Shown here piece after piece: positions 1 to 7,665 of a stretch of DNA of 16,263 bases (the first letter of the stretch is position 1; every line of letters starts with the position of its first letter). Location: positions 6,742-23,004 of the forward strand of contig DOOI01000023.1 of assembly GCA_003512825.1 (NCBI GenBank), in the 5' to 3' direction. This DNA comes from Paracoccaceae bacterium. Lineage in GTDB: Bacteria > Pseudomonadota > Alphaproteobacteria > Rhodobacterales > Rhodobacteraceae. Below the pieces are notes generated by a model that saw only the letters and a list, made by a program, of their open reading frames with translations, was not told where the DNA came from and did no database searches. A program made the translations under genes and the position numbers.

Positions 1-377
1 TCATCGACGCCATCCGCCGCACCCACCCCGGCGCGCGTTTCCTCGCCTCTCGCCGCGAGGCGCGCGCATTATCGGACTCCATGCTGCGCTGGAGTGACTT
101 GGGCACCGACAGGTTGCCCAATGGCAATATTCCCGGTCTCCCGGCAGGATTCGGCGCCACCTCGCGCGAGCGCATGACGTGGATCGATGGCCATTATGCT
201 CATCTGCGCGCGATTTTTTCCGGCGACCCGGCCTTTCTCGAATATGACCCCGCCGACCCAAGCGCTCCGTCGCGCATTTCTGCCCATATAGGTCGCGATT
301 TGCCGTGGTGGGGCAAGGCTAATGCCAATCCGACGCACGCGCACACGGACGATGACACTCAAGAGGACGCCGCCTGA
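1..377 (+). CDS. Sulfotransferase-like protein, C-terminal part (5' end outside the window)
   Basis: The frame is open from the first complete codon at base 3 to TGA at 375-377, so this is the tail of a gene that starts upstream. The visible residues include SRREARAL near the start and, near the end, FLEYDP followed by IGRDLPWWGKANANP. That ending resembles the C-termini of bacterial P-loop sulfotransferase-like proteins, where an 'F-L-E-x-D' strand is followed by a short LP-x-x-N-x-x-P tail; this is family resemblance from memory. The PAPS-binding N-terminus cannot be seen, so activity cannot be judged. The last 15 or so residues are rich in His and Asp. The stop overlaps the next start by one base (TGATG), which suggests translational coupling with the following glycan gene. 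A role in sulfating or otherwise decorating a surface polysaccharide is inferred from the neighbours. Confidence 0.6.
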   Translation, partial: IDAIRRTHPGARFLASRREARALSDSMLRWSDLGTDRLPNGNIPGLPAGFGATSRERMTWIDGHYAHLRAIFSGDPAFLEYDPADPSAPSRISAHIGRDLPWWGKANANPTHAHTDDDTQEDAA

Positions 378-1816
378 TGCGTATCTACCTCCATATCGGC
401 CTTGAACATGTTGGCGCCGCCCGCATTCAAGATGTGCTGGCCGAGAAGCGCGAACAATTGGCCAGCAAGGGCATTCTCTTTCCCCGCGCGCTCGGTCCCA
501 AAAACCATACGCGTCTTTACATGGCCGTTACCGACCCCGACCATATCGACCCTCTGCGCTTCAATCGCGGCTATATGATGCCCGAAAAACAAGCCGCGCT
601 CTATGACGAGATCGCCATGCAGCTGGCGCGCGACATTGAGGCCACCAAACCCCACACGCTGATCCTTTCAGCAAGCCAATTGGGAACCTCACTGCACCGC
701 CCCTCAGAACTGGCCCGCCTGCACGCCCTTTTGTCGCGATTTTCCTCTGACATCCGCCTTATCGCCCACATTGACGAGCAAAGCCGCCTCTTGACCCGCC
801 ACTATGCGGAACAGGTGATGGAGGGGCGCGGCACCTCGCTTAACGTCGAAATGGAACGCGCGGGTAGCCATGATTGGTGGGACGACTGCCTCCTTGATGC
901 CCCCAAGATTGCGCCCGACAAAGGCATGTTTCTCGAAACCCAAACTCCGGCTTTCTGGCTTGATTTCGCCCGCCTGCAAGCCTTTTGGGAAGCCACATTC
1001 GGGGCTGGCAGCCTTGCGTTTCGCCCCTATGATCCAGCCGTTTTTTATTCGGAATTGATCACCGAAGAACTGCGCGCGATGTTCGATCTCGAAGAAAGCA
1101 TCGGGCGCGCCAATGCCCTCGCCCCGCCCGAGGAGCCATCCGCGGCATGGGTCGCGCGCGGCCGACAACTGAATGGGCTTCTGCTGCACGTCTTGGGCCG
1201 CACAAAACGCATCTTGCCGCGCAATCTTTGGCGCAAGTTCATGGGCGAGATCCGCGAAGACGGGGCACCCATCGACCCCGCCTCATTGAGCGAAATCGCC
1301 AAAACCTTCGAGACCATGAACAAAACCCTGATCAAGTCGCACGCAGCCTTGTCAGAGCAATCCTTGAAACGCCCACGCGCACGCGGCACCTGGTCCGAAG
1401 CGACACCCGGTCGTGGCTATCGCGCCTCCCAATACCTCCTTGCCTTCTTGTGGCGCATCGATAGCGCCACAGAAGAAGCCCGCAAGGATATGGCCGCCGA
1501 ATTGGCCCGCCTCAATGGAGCATCTCCCCCCAACGCCGCCCATTCCGAAAACCAGCCCAGCGCCGCCGCTCCTGCCCCTTCCTCCAATGCCGACGGGCTA
1601 ACAGAGGAAGCGCGCGCCATCATGCCGCCGCTGGCTGTGCAGAGCTTTGAAAAGCTCCGCACCTCTTCCTTCCAGCCCCATAATCGCCTTGGCATGGTCA
1701 ACGAAGAAGACCTTGCCGCCGCCTACCCGCCCATGACGCCTCACGCGCTCTCACCAGGGCGCTCTGGCAATGTCATCGTCGGCTGCATGAAAAATGAAGC
1801 GCCCTATATTCTTTAA
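377..1816 (+). CDS. Translated N-terminal fragment (479 aa): degenerate sulfotransferase-like domain plus linker
   Basis: This is the part ribosomes would make if the TAA is respected. The start ATG overlaps the previous stop, and the N-terminus gives a well-formed beta strand (MRIYLHIG). Residues 6-18 read HIGLEHVGAARIQ. Typical bacterial sulfotransferase-like proteins have H-I-G-x-x-K-T-G-T-T-x-x-Q here, the loop that grips the sulfate donor PAPS. Lys and the paired Thr are replaced, so PAPS chemistry is doubtful. LILSAS (95-100) sits where such proteins carry their second nucleotide-contact strand. Residues 381-407 are a low-complexity Ala/Pro/Ser/Asn linker. The fragment ends just after the first strand of the glycosyltransferase domain (VIVGCMKNEAPYIL), so the truncated protein has no transferase core. 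Soluble; no signal peptide seen. Confidence 0.7.
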   Translation: MRIYLHIGLEHVGAARIQDVLAEKREQLASKGILFPRALGPKNHTRLYMAVTDPDHIDPLRFNRGYMMPEKQAALYDEIAMQLARDIEATKPHTLILSASQLGTSLHRPSELARLHALLSRFSSDIRLIAHIDEQSRLLTRHYAEQVMEGRGTSLNVEMERAGSHDWWDDCLLDAPKIAPDKGMFLETQTPAFWLDFARLQAFWEATFGAGSLAFRPYDPAVFYSELITEELRAMFDLEESIGRANALAPPEEPSAAWVARGRQLNGLLLHVLGRTKRILPRNLWRKFMGEIREDGAPIDPASLSEIAKTFETMNKTLIKSHAALSEQSLKRPRARGTWSEATPGRGYRASQYLLAFLWRIDSATEEARKDMAAELARLNGASPPNAAHSENQPSAAAPAPSSNADGLTEEARAIMPPLAVQSFEKLRTSSFQPHNRLGMVNEEDLAAAYPPMTPHALSPGRSGNVIVGCMKNEAPYIL

Positions 1817-1915
1817 TGGGTCGCCTATCATCGTGCCATCGGTGTAGATAATTTCCTCATCTATACAAACGGTTGCGAGGACGGCACCTCGGAACTCCTC
1901 GACCGTCTCAACGCC

Positions 1916-2782
1916 ATGGGGCTTCTTGAGCACCGCAACAATGACGCGTGGAAAGGCAACTCGCCGCAACAATACGCACTCAACAAATCACTCAAAGAAG
2001 CCGTTATCCTCAACGCAGACTGGATCATCAACATGGACGTGGATGAATTCATGAACATCCGTTGTGGCAATGGCACCTTGGACGATTTTTTCGCCCGCGT
2101 TCCCGAAGCGACCAATGTCGCCATGACTTGGCGTCTCTTCGGCCATAACGGCGTGACCGACCTTTCCGATGCACTGGTGATCGATCAATTCGACCATTGC
2201 GCGCCAAAATTCTGCCCCAAGCCGCATACCGTTTGGGGCTTCAAGACCATGTTTAAAAACATCGGGGCCTACGAGAAAATCTCCTGCCATCGCCCAAACA
2301 AACTTGATGACGCGTGGAAAGACCGGGTCAAATGGGTCAATGGCTCGGGCAAGGACATGACCCGTGAAGTCGCGGAAAACGGCTGGCGAAATTCGGTCAA
2401 ATCCATCGGTTATGACCTCTTGCAACTCAATCACTACGCCCTGCGCTCCGCTGAAAGCTTCTTGATCAAGCGCCAACGCGGCCGCGCTTTGCATGTCGAT
2501 CGCTCCATCGGTCTCAACTATTGGATTCGTATGGATTGGTCTGATCACCGCGATATCACCATCAAGCGCAACATTCCGCGCGTCCGCGCCGAACTCGACC
2601 GGCTATTGGCGGATCCCGAGCTGCGAAAATGGCACGATCACGGTTTTGCATGGCACAAGGCCAAGGCCACCGAGCTGCACCAGAGTGATGAATTCCAAGA
2701 GCTCTATGAACAAGCTCTCAAAGTGAAACTCACAACAACCGAACGGGTCGCCTATGCGCTGGCCCTCGATATGGAGAGCTGA
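1916..2782 (+). CDS. C-terminal glycosyltransferase fragment downstream of the stop
   Basis: This is the same frame as 377-1816, and the first in-frame ATG after the TAA is at 1916. Coding sense clearly begins earlier, at 1817, because WVAYHRAIGVDNF there matches the family. From 1916 the fragment is 288 residues. It holds the metal/nucleotide-sugar motif NMDVDEFMNI (DVD at 41-43), MTWRLFGHNG, and the helical tail GRALHVDR...NYW shared with the 3567-4640 protein. It lacks the first Rossmann strand and the NEA motif, so an independently started product would not bind nucleotide-sugar normally. Just before the fragment, TNGCEDGT differs from the paralogue's SNDCQDGT by Asp to Gly, possibly a second damaging change. 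No convincing ribosome-binding site precedes 1916. I treat it as the severed half of one gene rather than a separate gene. Confidence 0.6.
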   Translation: MGLLEHRNNDAWKGNSPQQYALNKSLKEAVILNADWIINMDVDEFMNIRCGNGTLDDFFARVPEATNVAMTWRLFGHNGVTDLSDALVIDQFDHCAPKFCPKPHTVWGFKTMFKNIGAYEKISCHRPNKLDDAWKDRVKWVNGSGKDMTREVAENGWRNSVKSIGYDLLQLNHYALRSAESFLIKRQRGRALHVDRSIGLNYWIRMDWSDHRDITIKRNIPRVRAELDRLLADPELRKWHDHGFAWHKAKATELHQSDEFQELYEQALKVKLTTTERVAYALALDMES

Positions 2783-2783
2783 C

Positions 2784-3559
2784 ATGCCAAAATCGCCCCG
2801 CATAGAAGAGGACGACGACGATCTGGCATTGGACACCCCCGAACTTGATGACGCAGATGAGGATAACAGTGGCACAAACGCCCCCGAAGGCGGGCGCGTC
2901 ATTCGCTCGCGCGGCTTGAAATTTCCCTTTGATACCAACATCCTCAAGCCACGCATTCGCCAATCTCTCAAAACCAATGGCTATGAACGCAAGGAATCCG
3001 ATGCTGTCACCCGCATCGTCAAATCAGAGGATCGCGTGCTCGAATTGGGGGGGGCATCGGCTATATGTCCACCTTGATCGCCAAGAATTGTGGCGCAGAA
3101 GTCTTCAGCTATGAAGGCAATCCCGGACTGATCCCCTATATCGAGCGGGTGCATGAATTGAACGGCGTCACAGGCAAAGCGCATATCACGCATGCATTGA
3201 TTGGGCCGCGAAAATCCACTGCAAAATTCTACGTGCGCGGCAATATCCTCGCCTCTTCAATGACCGAAATGGAAGACGAGCCGCATCACACCGTCGCAAA
3301 TGTCGCCGTGCTCAACGCCAAAACCGAGTTCACGCGCATCAAACCGACAGTGCTTGTTTGCGATATCGAAGGCGCAGAAGCCGATCTCATCCCGCAATTG
3401 CCCCTTGATGGTCTGCGTGCAGCAGTGCTGGAACTGCACCCGCAATGGATTGGTCAAGCTGGCGTCAAGGCGGTGTTTGACGCCTTCACCGCAGCAGGGC
3501 TGACCTATTTTCCAAAGGCCTCTGAAGGCAAGGTCGTAACCTTCCTTAAAGGTTGGTAG
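2784..3559 (+). pseudogene. FkbM-family SAM-dependent methyltransferase with a one-base frameshift in a G tract
   Basis: The start ATG lies one base after the previous stop. The first frame gives an acidic N-terminus (many Asp/Glu over residues 8-27), then an FkbM-like start ending in VLELGG, after which it goes astray and stops at 3075-3077. The +1-shifted frame continues directly with IGYMSTLIAKNCGAEVFSYE and ends at TAG 3557-3559. Joined, they give VLELGGGIGYMS, the methyltransferase motif I, followed by the acidic SAM-ribose contact (FSYEGNP), VCDIEGAE and AVLELHP, all typical of FkbM enzymes, which O-methylate sugars or polyketides. The span is 776 bases; adding one G to the run of eight at 3047-3054 gives 259 codons. 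The downstream piece alone (from ATG 3065) lacks motif I and should be inactive. The likely role is O-methylation of the glycan made by the flanking glycosyltransferases. Confidence 0.8.
3047..3054 (+). repeat. Run of eight G at the frameshift site
   Basis: Eight consecutive G encode the Gly-Gly-Gly of motif I in the methyltransferase. Nine are needed for a continuous frame. The tract could slip during replication (an on/off switch) or be miscounted in sequencing. Shorter seven-G runs in alr (11791-11797) and mlaE (13030-13036) leave their genes in frame. Confidence 0.75.
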
Positions 3560-3566
3560 CAGCCTG

Positions 3567-4640
3567 ATGCGTGCACTGGCCATTCTTTGTGTCCGCAACG
3601 AAGCGGCGTTCTTGCTGGAATGGCTCGCGCATCATCGCGCCTGTGGCTTCACAGACTTTCTCGTCTTCTCAAATGATTGCCAAGACGGCACCGATCTTAT
3701 GCTCGATCGTCTGGCCGAAATGGGGTATCTCACCCATTGCCGCAATACCCCGCCCTACGACAAGGCGGGCATTCAATTCACCGCACTCAAAGCCGCCGCC
3801 TCCATGCCGATTGTTAAAGAGGCGGATTGGATCCTACCTCTCGATGTCGATGAATTCGTCAATATCCATGTTGGCGACCGCACGCTTGCCGCGTTACTTG
3901 CAGCCCTACCCGAGGCGACGGCAATTCCTCTCACATGGCGTCTTTTTGGCAATGCAGATGTGGTGCGCTACACCGATGTACCCGTCACACGCCAGTTCAC
4001 ACGCGCAGCGCCTACAGTCCTTTATTGGCCGTGGCGCGCGTCAATGTTCAAAACCCTCTATCGAAACGACGGCACCTATCGCAAACCCGGTGTGCATCGC
4101 CCGCGTGACCCCGACAAATCCCGCCTGCCCCACGCGCGATGGTTTGATGGCGAGGGCCGTGAGTTGCCCGCGCTTTTCCACACCCAACGCATCTTTTCTA
4201 CCTACGGCCAATCCAACTACGCCTTAGCGCAAATCAATCATTACCCGCTTGGGGCAATGGAAAGCTATGTGGTCAAAGCTGATCGTGGTCGTGCTGTGCA
4301 TTCAGACCATTTGCTGGATCTCGATTATTGGGTCGAGCGCAACTTCGTCAGCGACGAGGACCGCTCCATCCTTGCCTATACTCCGGCCATGGAAGCCCAG
4401 CGCACCCAGCTTCTTTCTGACAAGACATTGGCAGAATTACACAAATCCGCCGTCGCATGGCGTCACACCCGCTTCGAGGCCCTGATGCTGCAAGAGCCGT
4501 TCCGCGCCCTCATGGGCCGCATCATGCTCACGCCGCCCACCCGGCCCCTTTCCATCAGTGCCGCGCGTTTCTTGGTCAATTACGCCAATCGCGCCCGGAT
4601 TGAAGCCGCGTCAGACGATGACCAGGACGCAGCGGATTAA
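3567..4640 (+). CDS. Family-2-like glycosyltransferase (Glyco_tranf_2_4 type), intact paralogue
   Basis: This 357-residue protein is predicted to transfer a sugar from a nucleotide-sugar to a cell-surface glycan in the cytoplasm; donor and acceptor are unknown. It begins with a Rossmann strand (MRALAILCVRNE) and contains NEAAFLLEWLAHH (11-23), SNDCQDGT (35-42), LDVDEFVNI with the DxD-like metal site at 93-95, and TWRLFGN. The tail (GRAVHSD...DYW) matches the C-terminal half of the interrupted gene upstream, so the two arose by duplication. Glu18 is the residue lost to TAA in that gene. The start is seven bases after the methyltransferase stop, so it is the last gene of the operon. No signal peptide or membrane segment is seen. 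The broad family is clear; the exact substrate is not. Confidence 0.85.
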   Translation: MRALAILCVRNEAAFLLEWLAHHRACGFTDFLVFSNDCQDGTDLMLDRLAEMGYLTHCRNTPPYDKAGIQFTALKAAASMPIVKEADWILPLDVDEFVNIHVGDRTLAALLAALPEATAIPLTWRLFGNADVVRYTDVPVTRQFTRAAPTVLYWPWRASMFKTLYRNDGTYRKPGVHRPRDPDKSRLPHARWFDGEGRELPALFHTQRIFSTYGQSNYALAQINHYPLGAMESYVVKADRGRAVHSDHLLDLDYWVERNFVSDEDRSILAYTPAMEAQRTQLLSDKTLAELHKSAVAWRHTRFEALMLQEPFRALMGRIMLTPPTRPLSISAARFLVNYANRARIEAASDDDQDAAD

Positions 4641-4744
4641 CCCTCAAATCCCCTCAAAACCACCCTATTTCCGCCCCAAACTCCGCCTAGCTTTTCCTCA
4701 AGGAATGCGCTGCCAAAAATACGCGCAAAAAGAGGACGAGCAGA

Positions 4745-5707
4745 ATGGCCGAGACGCCAGCCACAATAGACACGCCGATGGGCGGCCTGAAAAAGGCCGA
4801 TTGGATCGCGCGTCTGGCCGAAATCACCGAAGAGGCGGGCTATCTCGAACCTTTGGGCAAACGTCACCTCGCCGCCTTCATTGATGAAGGCTCGACGCTG
4901 CTTGTCACTTTCGAATCTCTGGCAGGCATCCAAGCCCTGTCTGAAAACGGCCATCCCCTTGGCTGGGAACTGGTCCGGCGCCATGGCTGGTCACACCTGT
5001 GCCTTATTGCTGATGGCGACACTTGGTTTCGCGATCGCCGCATCTGGGGCTATTTCGACCGCCTGATCGATGATGGCTTCTTCGAAGATTTTGACCGTGT
5101 TGTGTTTTATGGCGCAGGCCCCTGTGGCTATGCGGCAGCGGCTTATTCAGTGGTGGCCCCCGGTGCCACGGTTCTCGTGGTCCAACCTCAAGCCACCCTC
5201 GACCCGCGGATCACGGAATGGGACGACCGCTTCCGCGACCAGCGCCGCCTCGATTTCAACTCACGCTTTGGCTACGCGCCCGACATGCTCGACGCTGCGG
5301 CAAAGGCCTTTGTGCTCTATGATCCCGCCGAAAAACTCGACGCGATGCATGCGGCGCTGTTCACCCGGCCAAATGTCGAAAAATTCCGTCTCCGCCATAT
5401 GGGCGATGCGCTACAGACCGAGCTTTTGGCTATGGATCTTTTGCGACCGCTCCTCGAAATGGCTGCCGCTGATACGCTGAACACCCACAGCTTTGCCCAA
5501 CAGTATCGCATCCGGCGCGACCACCCGGCCTATCTTCGCAATCTCCTGACCGAGATTGATGGCCGCGCCCGGCCCGGCCTTGCTGTGATGCTGTGCCGCA
5601 ATGCCGTGGCTCGGATGAATGCACCGCGCCTACGCCGCCGCCTTGATATGTTAGAAAAGGCCGCCGCCGAGGGCCGTTTCCGCATCCCACCGCCTGCCAA
5701 ACCCTAA
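4745..5707 (+). CDS. Conserved protein with alpha/beta-hydrolase-like core, function unknown
   Basis: This 320-residue soluble protein starts at ATG 4745, eight bases after AGAGGA (4731-4736). From memory, relatives in Roseobacter-group genomes are often labelled phosphoadenosine phosphosulfate reductase. I see none of that enzyme's usual signatures, such as the C-terminal ECG(I/L)H cysteine motif, so that label seems wrong. Instead, residues 119-129 read VVFYGAGPCGY, followed by an Ala-rich helix and VLVVQPQATLDP (143-154). This is the layout of a hydrolase nucleophile elbow and next strand, as in proteins with GSSMGGY followed by SPQ. The Ser position is Gly here, so classical esterase chemistry is unlikely. 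It follows the glycan operon after 104 bases without an obvious terminator, so it may belong with surface-glycan synthesis; that is inference. Confidence 0.6.
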   Translation: MAETPATIDTPMGGLKKADWIARLAEITEEAGYLEPLGKRHLAAFIDEGSTLLVTFESLAGIQALSENGHPLGWELVRRHGWSHLCLIADGDTWFRDRRIWGYFDRLIDDGFFEDFDRVVFYGAGPCGYAAAAYSVVAPGATVLVVQPQATLDPRITEWDDRFRDQRRLDFNSRFGYAPDMLDAAAKAFVLYDPAEKLDAMHAALFTRPNVEKFRLRHMGDALQTELLAMDLLRPLLEMAAADTLNTHSFAQQYRIRRDHPAYLRNLLTEIDGRARPGLAVMLCRNAVARMNAPRLRRRLDMLEKAAAEGRFRIPPPAKP

Positions 5708-5743
5708 GCGCGTAAATCCGCATCCTCGCCTCTCGAACATCTA

Positions 5744-5776
5744 GCCCCCGCAGCGACATTGGTGTAACGGCGGGGC
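5744..5776 (+). promoter_or_regulatory. Hairpin that can mask the pyrC ribosome-binding site
   Basis: CCCCGC (5746-5751) pairs with GCGGGG (5770-5775) across an 18-base loop, and G5744 can pair with C5776 if C5745 is bulged. The right arm is the only purine-rich Shine-Dalgarno candidate (GGCGGGG) and it abuts the ATG at 5777. A structure covering the pyrC ribosome-binding site is the known basis of pyrimidine control in enteric bacteria. Here it is only seen as pairing potential; no clear promoter was found upstream. Confidence 0.35.
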
Positions 5777-6817
5777 ATGAGCACCGAGATCACAATCACC
5801 CGCCCCGACGACTGGCATTTGCACCTGCGCGATCGCGCAATGCTCAAGGCCGTGCTACCCGAAACCACGCGCCATTTCGCCCGTGCCATCGTGATGCCAA
5901 ACCTCGTGCCCCCCGTTGTCACCAAAGCAGATGCCGAGGCCTATCAGGCGCGCATCCTCGCCGCCTTACCAGACGGCGCCTCTTTTGAGCCGTTGATGAC
6001 GCTCTATTTGACCGAGGATACCGATCCTGCCGATGTCGCCGCCGCGCATGCGTGCGGCCTTGTCAAAGCGGTCAAGCTCTACCCCGCTGGTGCCACCACC
6101 AATTCGCACTCAGGCGTGCGCGACTTCGACAAAGTCCGCCCCGTCCTCGAGAAAATGGCCGAAATCGGCATGCCCCTTTGCCTGCATGGCGAAGTGACCG
6201 ACCCCGCCGTCGACATCTTCGACCGCGAAGCCGTCTTTATCGACCGTGTGCTCGACCCTGTGCGCCGCGCCACCCCCGGCCTGCGGGTTGTCATGGAACA
6301 TATCACCACCGCAAATGGTGTGGACTATGTCAAAGCCCATGACAAAGATCTCGGCGCGACGATCACCACCCACCACCTTGTGATCAACCGCAATCACATC
6401 CTCGTCGGCGGGATCAAACCGCATTATTATTGCCTGCCTGTCGCCAAACGCGAAGAACACCGCTTGGCTCTGCGGGCTGCTGCCACCTCCGGTGATGCCC
6501 GCTTCTTCCTTGGAACCGACAGTGCCCCTCATACGGATGAACTCAAAGAGCATGCCTGCGGCTGTGCCGGGTGCTTTACGGCCACCAATACAATGGCAAT
6601 TCTCGCCCAAGTGTTCGAGCAAGAGGACGCGCTTGCTCATCTGGAGGCCTTCACCTCGCACAACGGGCCAGACTTCTACCGACTGCCCCGCAACAGCACC
6701 ACGCTCACGCTTCGCAAATCCGACAAAGCCGTGGACTACCCAAAGAAAATCCTCTCCGGCGAAGGCCCAGTCACTGTTTTTGACCCCGGCTTCCCCCTCT
6801 TCTGGCAGGCAATCTAA
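5777..6817 (+). CDS. pyrC: Dihydroorotase
   Basis: PyrC catalyses the reversible cyclisation of N-carbamoyl-L-aspartate to L-dihydroorotate, the third step of pyrimidine synthesis, in the cytoplasm. The 346-residue length fits the class II (E. coli type) enzyme. All zinc-site residues are visible: His14 and His16 in DDWHLHLRD, the Lys100 that becomes carboxylated ([12 protein letters not shown]), His137 (LCLHGEV), His175 (VMEHITT) and Asp248 (GTDSAPH). The next gene, pyrE, acts two steps later and begins 38 bases downstream, so they are probably co-transcribed. The upstream gap is 69 bases and contains a hairpin that overlaps the likely ribosome-binding site. Nothing in the protein looks damaged. 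Confidence 0.97.
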   Translation: MSTEITITRPDDWHLHLRDRAMLKAVLPETTRHFARAIVMPNLVPPVVTKADAEAYQARILAALPDGASFEPLMTLYLTEDTDPADVAAAHACGLVKAVKLYPAGATTNSHSGVRDFDKVRPVLEKMAEIGMPLCLHGEVTDPAVDIFDREAVFIDRVLDPVRRATPGLRVVMEHITTANGVDYVKAHDKDLGATITTHHLVINRNHILVGGIKPHYYCLPVAKREEHRLALRAAATSGDARFFLGTDSAPHTDELKEHACGCAGCFTATNTMAILAQVFEQEDALAHLEAFTSHNGPDFYRLPRNSTTLTLRKSDKAVDYPKKILSGEGPVTVFDPGFPLFWQAI

Positions 6818-6855
6818 AGCACTGCCCCCTCTGTGACGACACGAAAGGACGACCC

Positions 6856-7530
6856 ATGATCCCCGCCGCCTATCCGCCCAAAGAAGAAATCTCCCGCCTA
6901 ACTGCGCGGATGCTCTGGGAAATCGGCGCAGTGCATTTCATGGATGACAAACCCTTCATCTTCGCCTCCGGCTTGCCCTCCCCCGTCTATATCGACTGCC
7001 GCAAGCTCATCTCATTCCCGCGCATCCGTTCGACGCTGATGGATTTTCTCACCTGCACGATCATGCGCGACGCAGGCTTCGAAGCCTTCGACAATATCGC
7101 TGGTGGCGAAACTGCGGGCATTCCCTTTGCCGCTCTCGTGGCAGAGCGCATGGGCCTGCCGATGACCTATGTGCGGAAGAAGCCCAAAGGCTATGGCCGC
7201 AATGCCCGGATCGAAGGTGCAATGTCCGAAGGCGAGCGTGTGCTCCTTGTCGAAGACCTCACCACCGATGGCGGCTCTAAACTCTCCTTCGTCGATGCGA
7301 TCCGCGAGACCGGAGCCACCTGCGGCCATACGGCCGTTATTTTCTACTACGGAATCTTTGACAAAACGATCCCCACTCTGCGCGATCACGGGGTGGAACT
7401 GTCTTACCTCTGCACATGGTGGGACGTTCTTGCAGAGGCCAAAACTCAAGCCCGCTTCTCGCCGGAAACCTTGGCAGAGGTCGAATCCTTCCTGAAAAAC
7501 CCCGAGGCTTGGCGCGCCGCCCGCAGCTAA
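6856..7530 (+). CDS. pyrE: Orotate phosphoribosyltransferase
   Basis: PyrE joins orotate to PRPP, giving orotidine 5'-monophosphate and pyrophosphate. The 224-residue protein carries the PRPP-binding loop [13 protein letters not shown] (129-141), the Lys/Arg cluster [10 protein letters not shown] (105-114) that contacts pyrophosphate, and [15 protein letters not shown] (36-50), which is typical of the orotate site. The start is supported by GAAAGGA six bases before the ATG. It lies 38 bases after pyrC, so the two most likely form a pyrimidine operon. dnaB follows after a 203-base gap that appears to contain its own promoter. Confidence 0.97.
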   Translation: MIPAAYPPKEEISRLTARMLWEIGAVHFMDDKPFIFASGLPSPVYIDCRKLISFPRIRSTLMDFLTCTIMRDAGFEAFDNIAGGETAGIPFAALVAERMGLPMTYVRKKPKGYGRNARIEGAMSEGERVLLVEDLTTDGGSKLSFVDAIRETGATCGHTAVIFYYGIFDKTIPTLRDHGVELSYLCTWWDVLAEAKTQARFSPETLAEVESFLKNPEAWRAARS

Positions 7531-7568
7531 ACCGCGCGCGCCACCCCCCGCGCCTTTTCCAAAAATAA

Positions 7569-7591
7569 ACGCCGGGGCATTGCTCCGGCGT
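7569..7591 (+). terminator. GC-rich hairpin after pyrE, possible weak terminator
   Basis: ACGCCGGGG (7569-7577) pairs with CTCCGGCGT (7583-7591) over nine positions including one G-U pair, with a five-base loop. It stands 39 bases after the pyrE stop. No T run follows on the + strand, so intrinsic termination would be poor. A T-rich stretch lies on the other side, which would suit minus-strand transcripts. It may serve as a 3'-end stabiliser instead. Confidence 0.4.
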
Positions 7592-7611
7592 GGCTATATC
7601 TGGTCTCACCT

Positions 7612-7640
7612 TTGCGCTGACCTGCCAAATGCTGTAGGAT
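7612..7640 (+). promoter_or_regulatory. Candidate promoter for dnaB
   Basis: TTGCGC (7612-7617) and TAGGAT (7635-7640) are separated by 17 bases, a sigma-70-like arrangement with three of six and four of six consensus matches. The predicted transcript would start near 7647, about 87 bases before the dnaB ATG and just ahead of the DnaA box. It is a weak match, supported mainly by position. Confidence 0.35.
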
Positions 7641-7656
7641 GCATCTGCAAGCTGAC

Positions 7657-7665
7657 TTATCCACA
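7657..7665 (+). promoter_or_regulatory. Perfect DnaA box (TTATCCACA) upstream of dnaB
   Basis: The nine bases match the strict DnaA-binding consensus TTATCCACA exactly. The box is 69 bases before the dnaB start and about 10 bases beyond the predicted transcription start, a position from which bound DnaA could repress. No cluster of boxes, AT-rich unwinding region or other origin features are seen, so this is not an origin. Confidence 0.55.

Larger units (their letters stand above)
377..2782 (+). pseudogene. Sulfotransferase-like/glycosyltransferase fusion interrupted by an in-frame TAA
   Basis: One reading frame runs for 802 codons and is broken only by TAA at 1814-1816 (codon 480). Translation on both sides of the stop reads NEAPYIL-stop-WVAYHRA. 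The intact paralogue at 3567-4640 reads NEAAFLLEWLAHHR at the same place, so the stop stands where a conserved Glu belongs. A single GAA-to-TAA change explains it. The restored product would be about 801 residues: a sulfotransferase-like N-terminal domain (about 1-250), a middle region of unknown nature, an Ala/Pro/Ser-rich linker (about 381-407), and a C-terminal family-2-like glycosyltransferase domain (Glyco_tranf_2_4 type) with a DVD motif at about 554-556. The frame after the stop shows no other stop or frameshift, so the lesion is recent, is a sequence error, or is read through at some level. Both neighbours lie within one base, so it belongs to the glycan operon. Confidence 0.8.

Noticed and set aside
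1814..1816. Programmed recoding of the TAA (special amino acid)
   Set aside because: Selenocysteine uses TGA, and the homologous residue is Glu, so no known recoding applies.
3065..3559. Separate short gene starting at ATG 3065
   Set aside because: It begins inside methyltransferase motif I and continues the upstream frame perfectly after one base is added, so it is the tail of a frameshifted gene.
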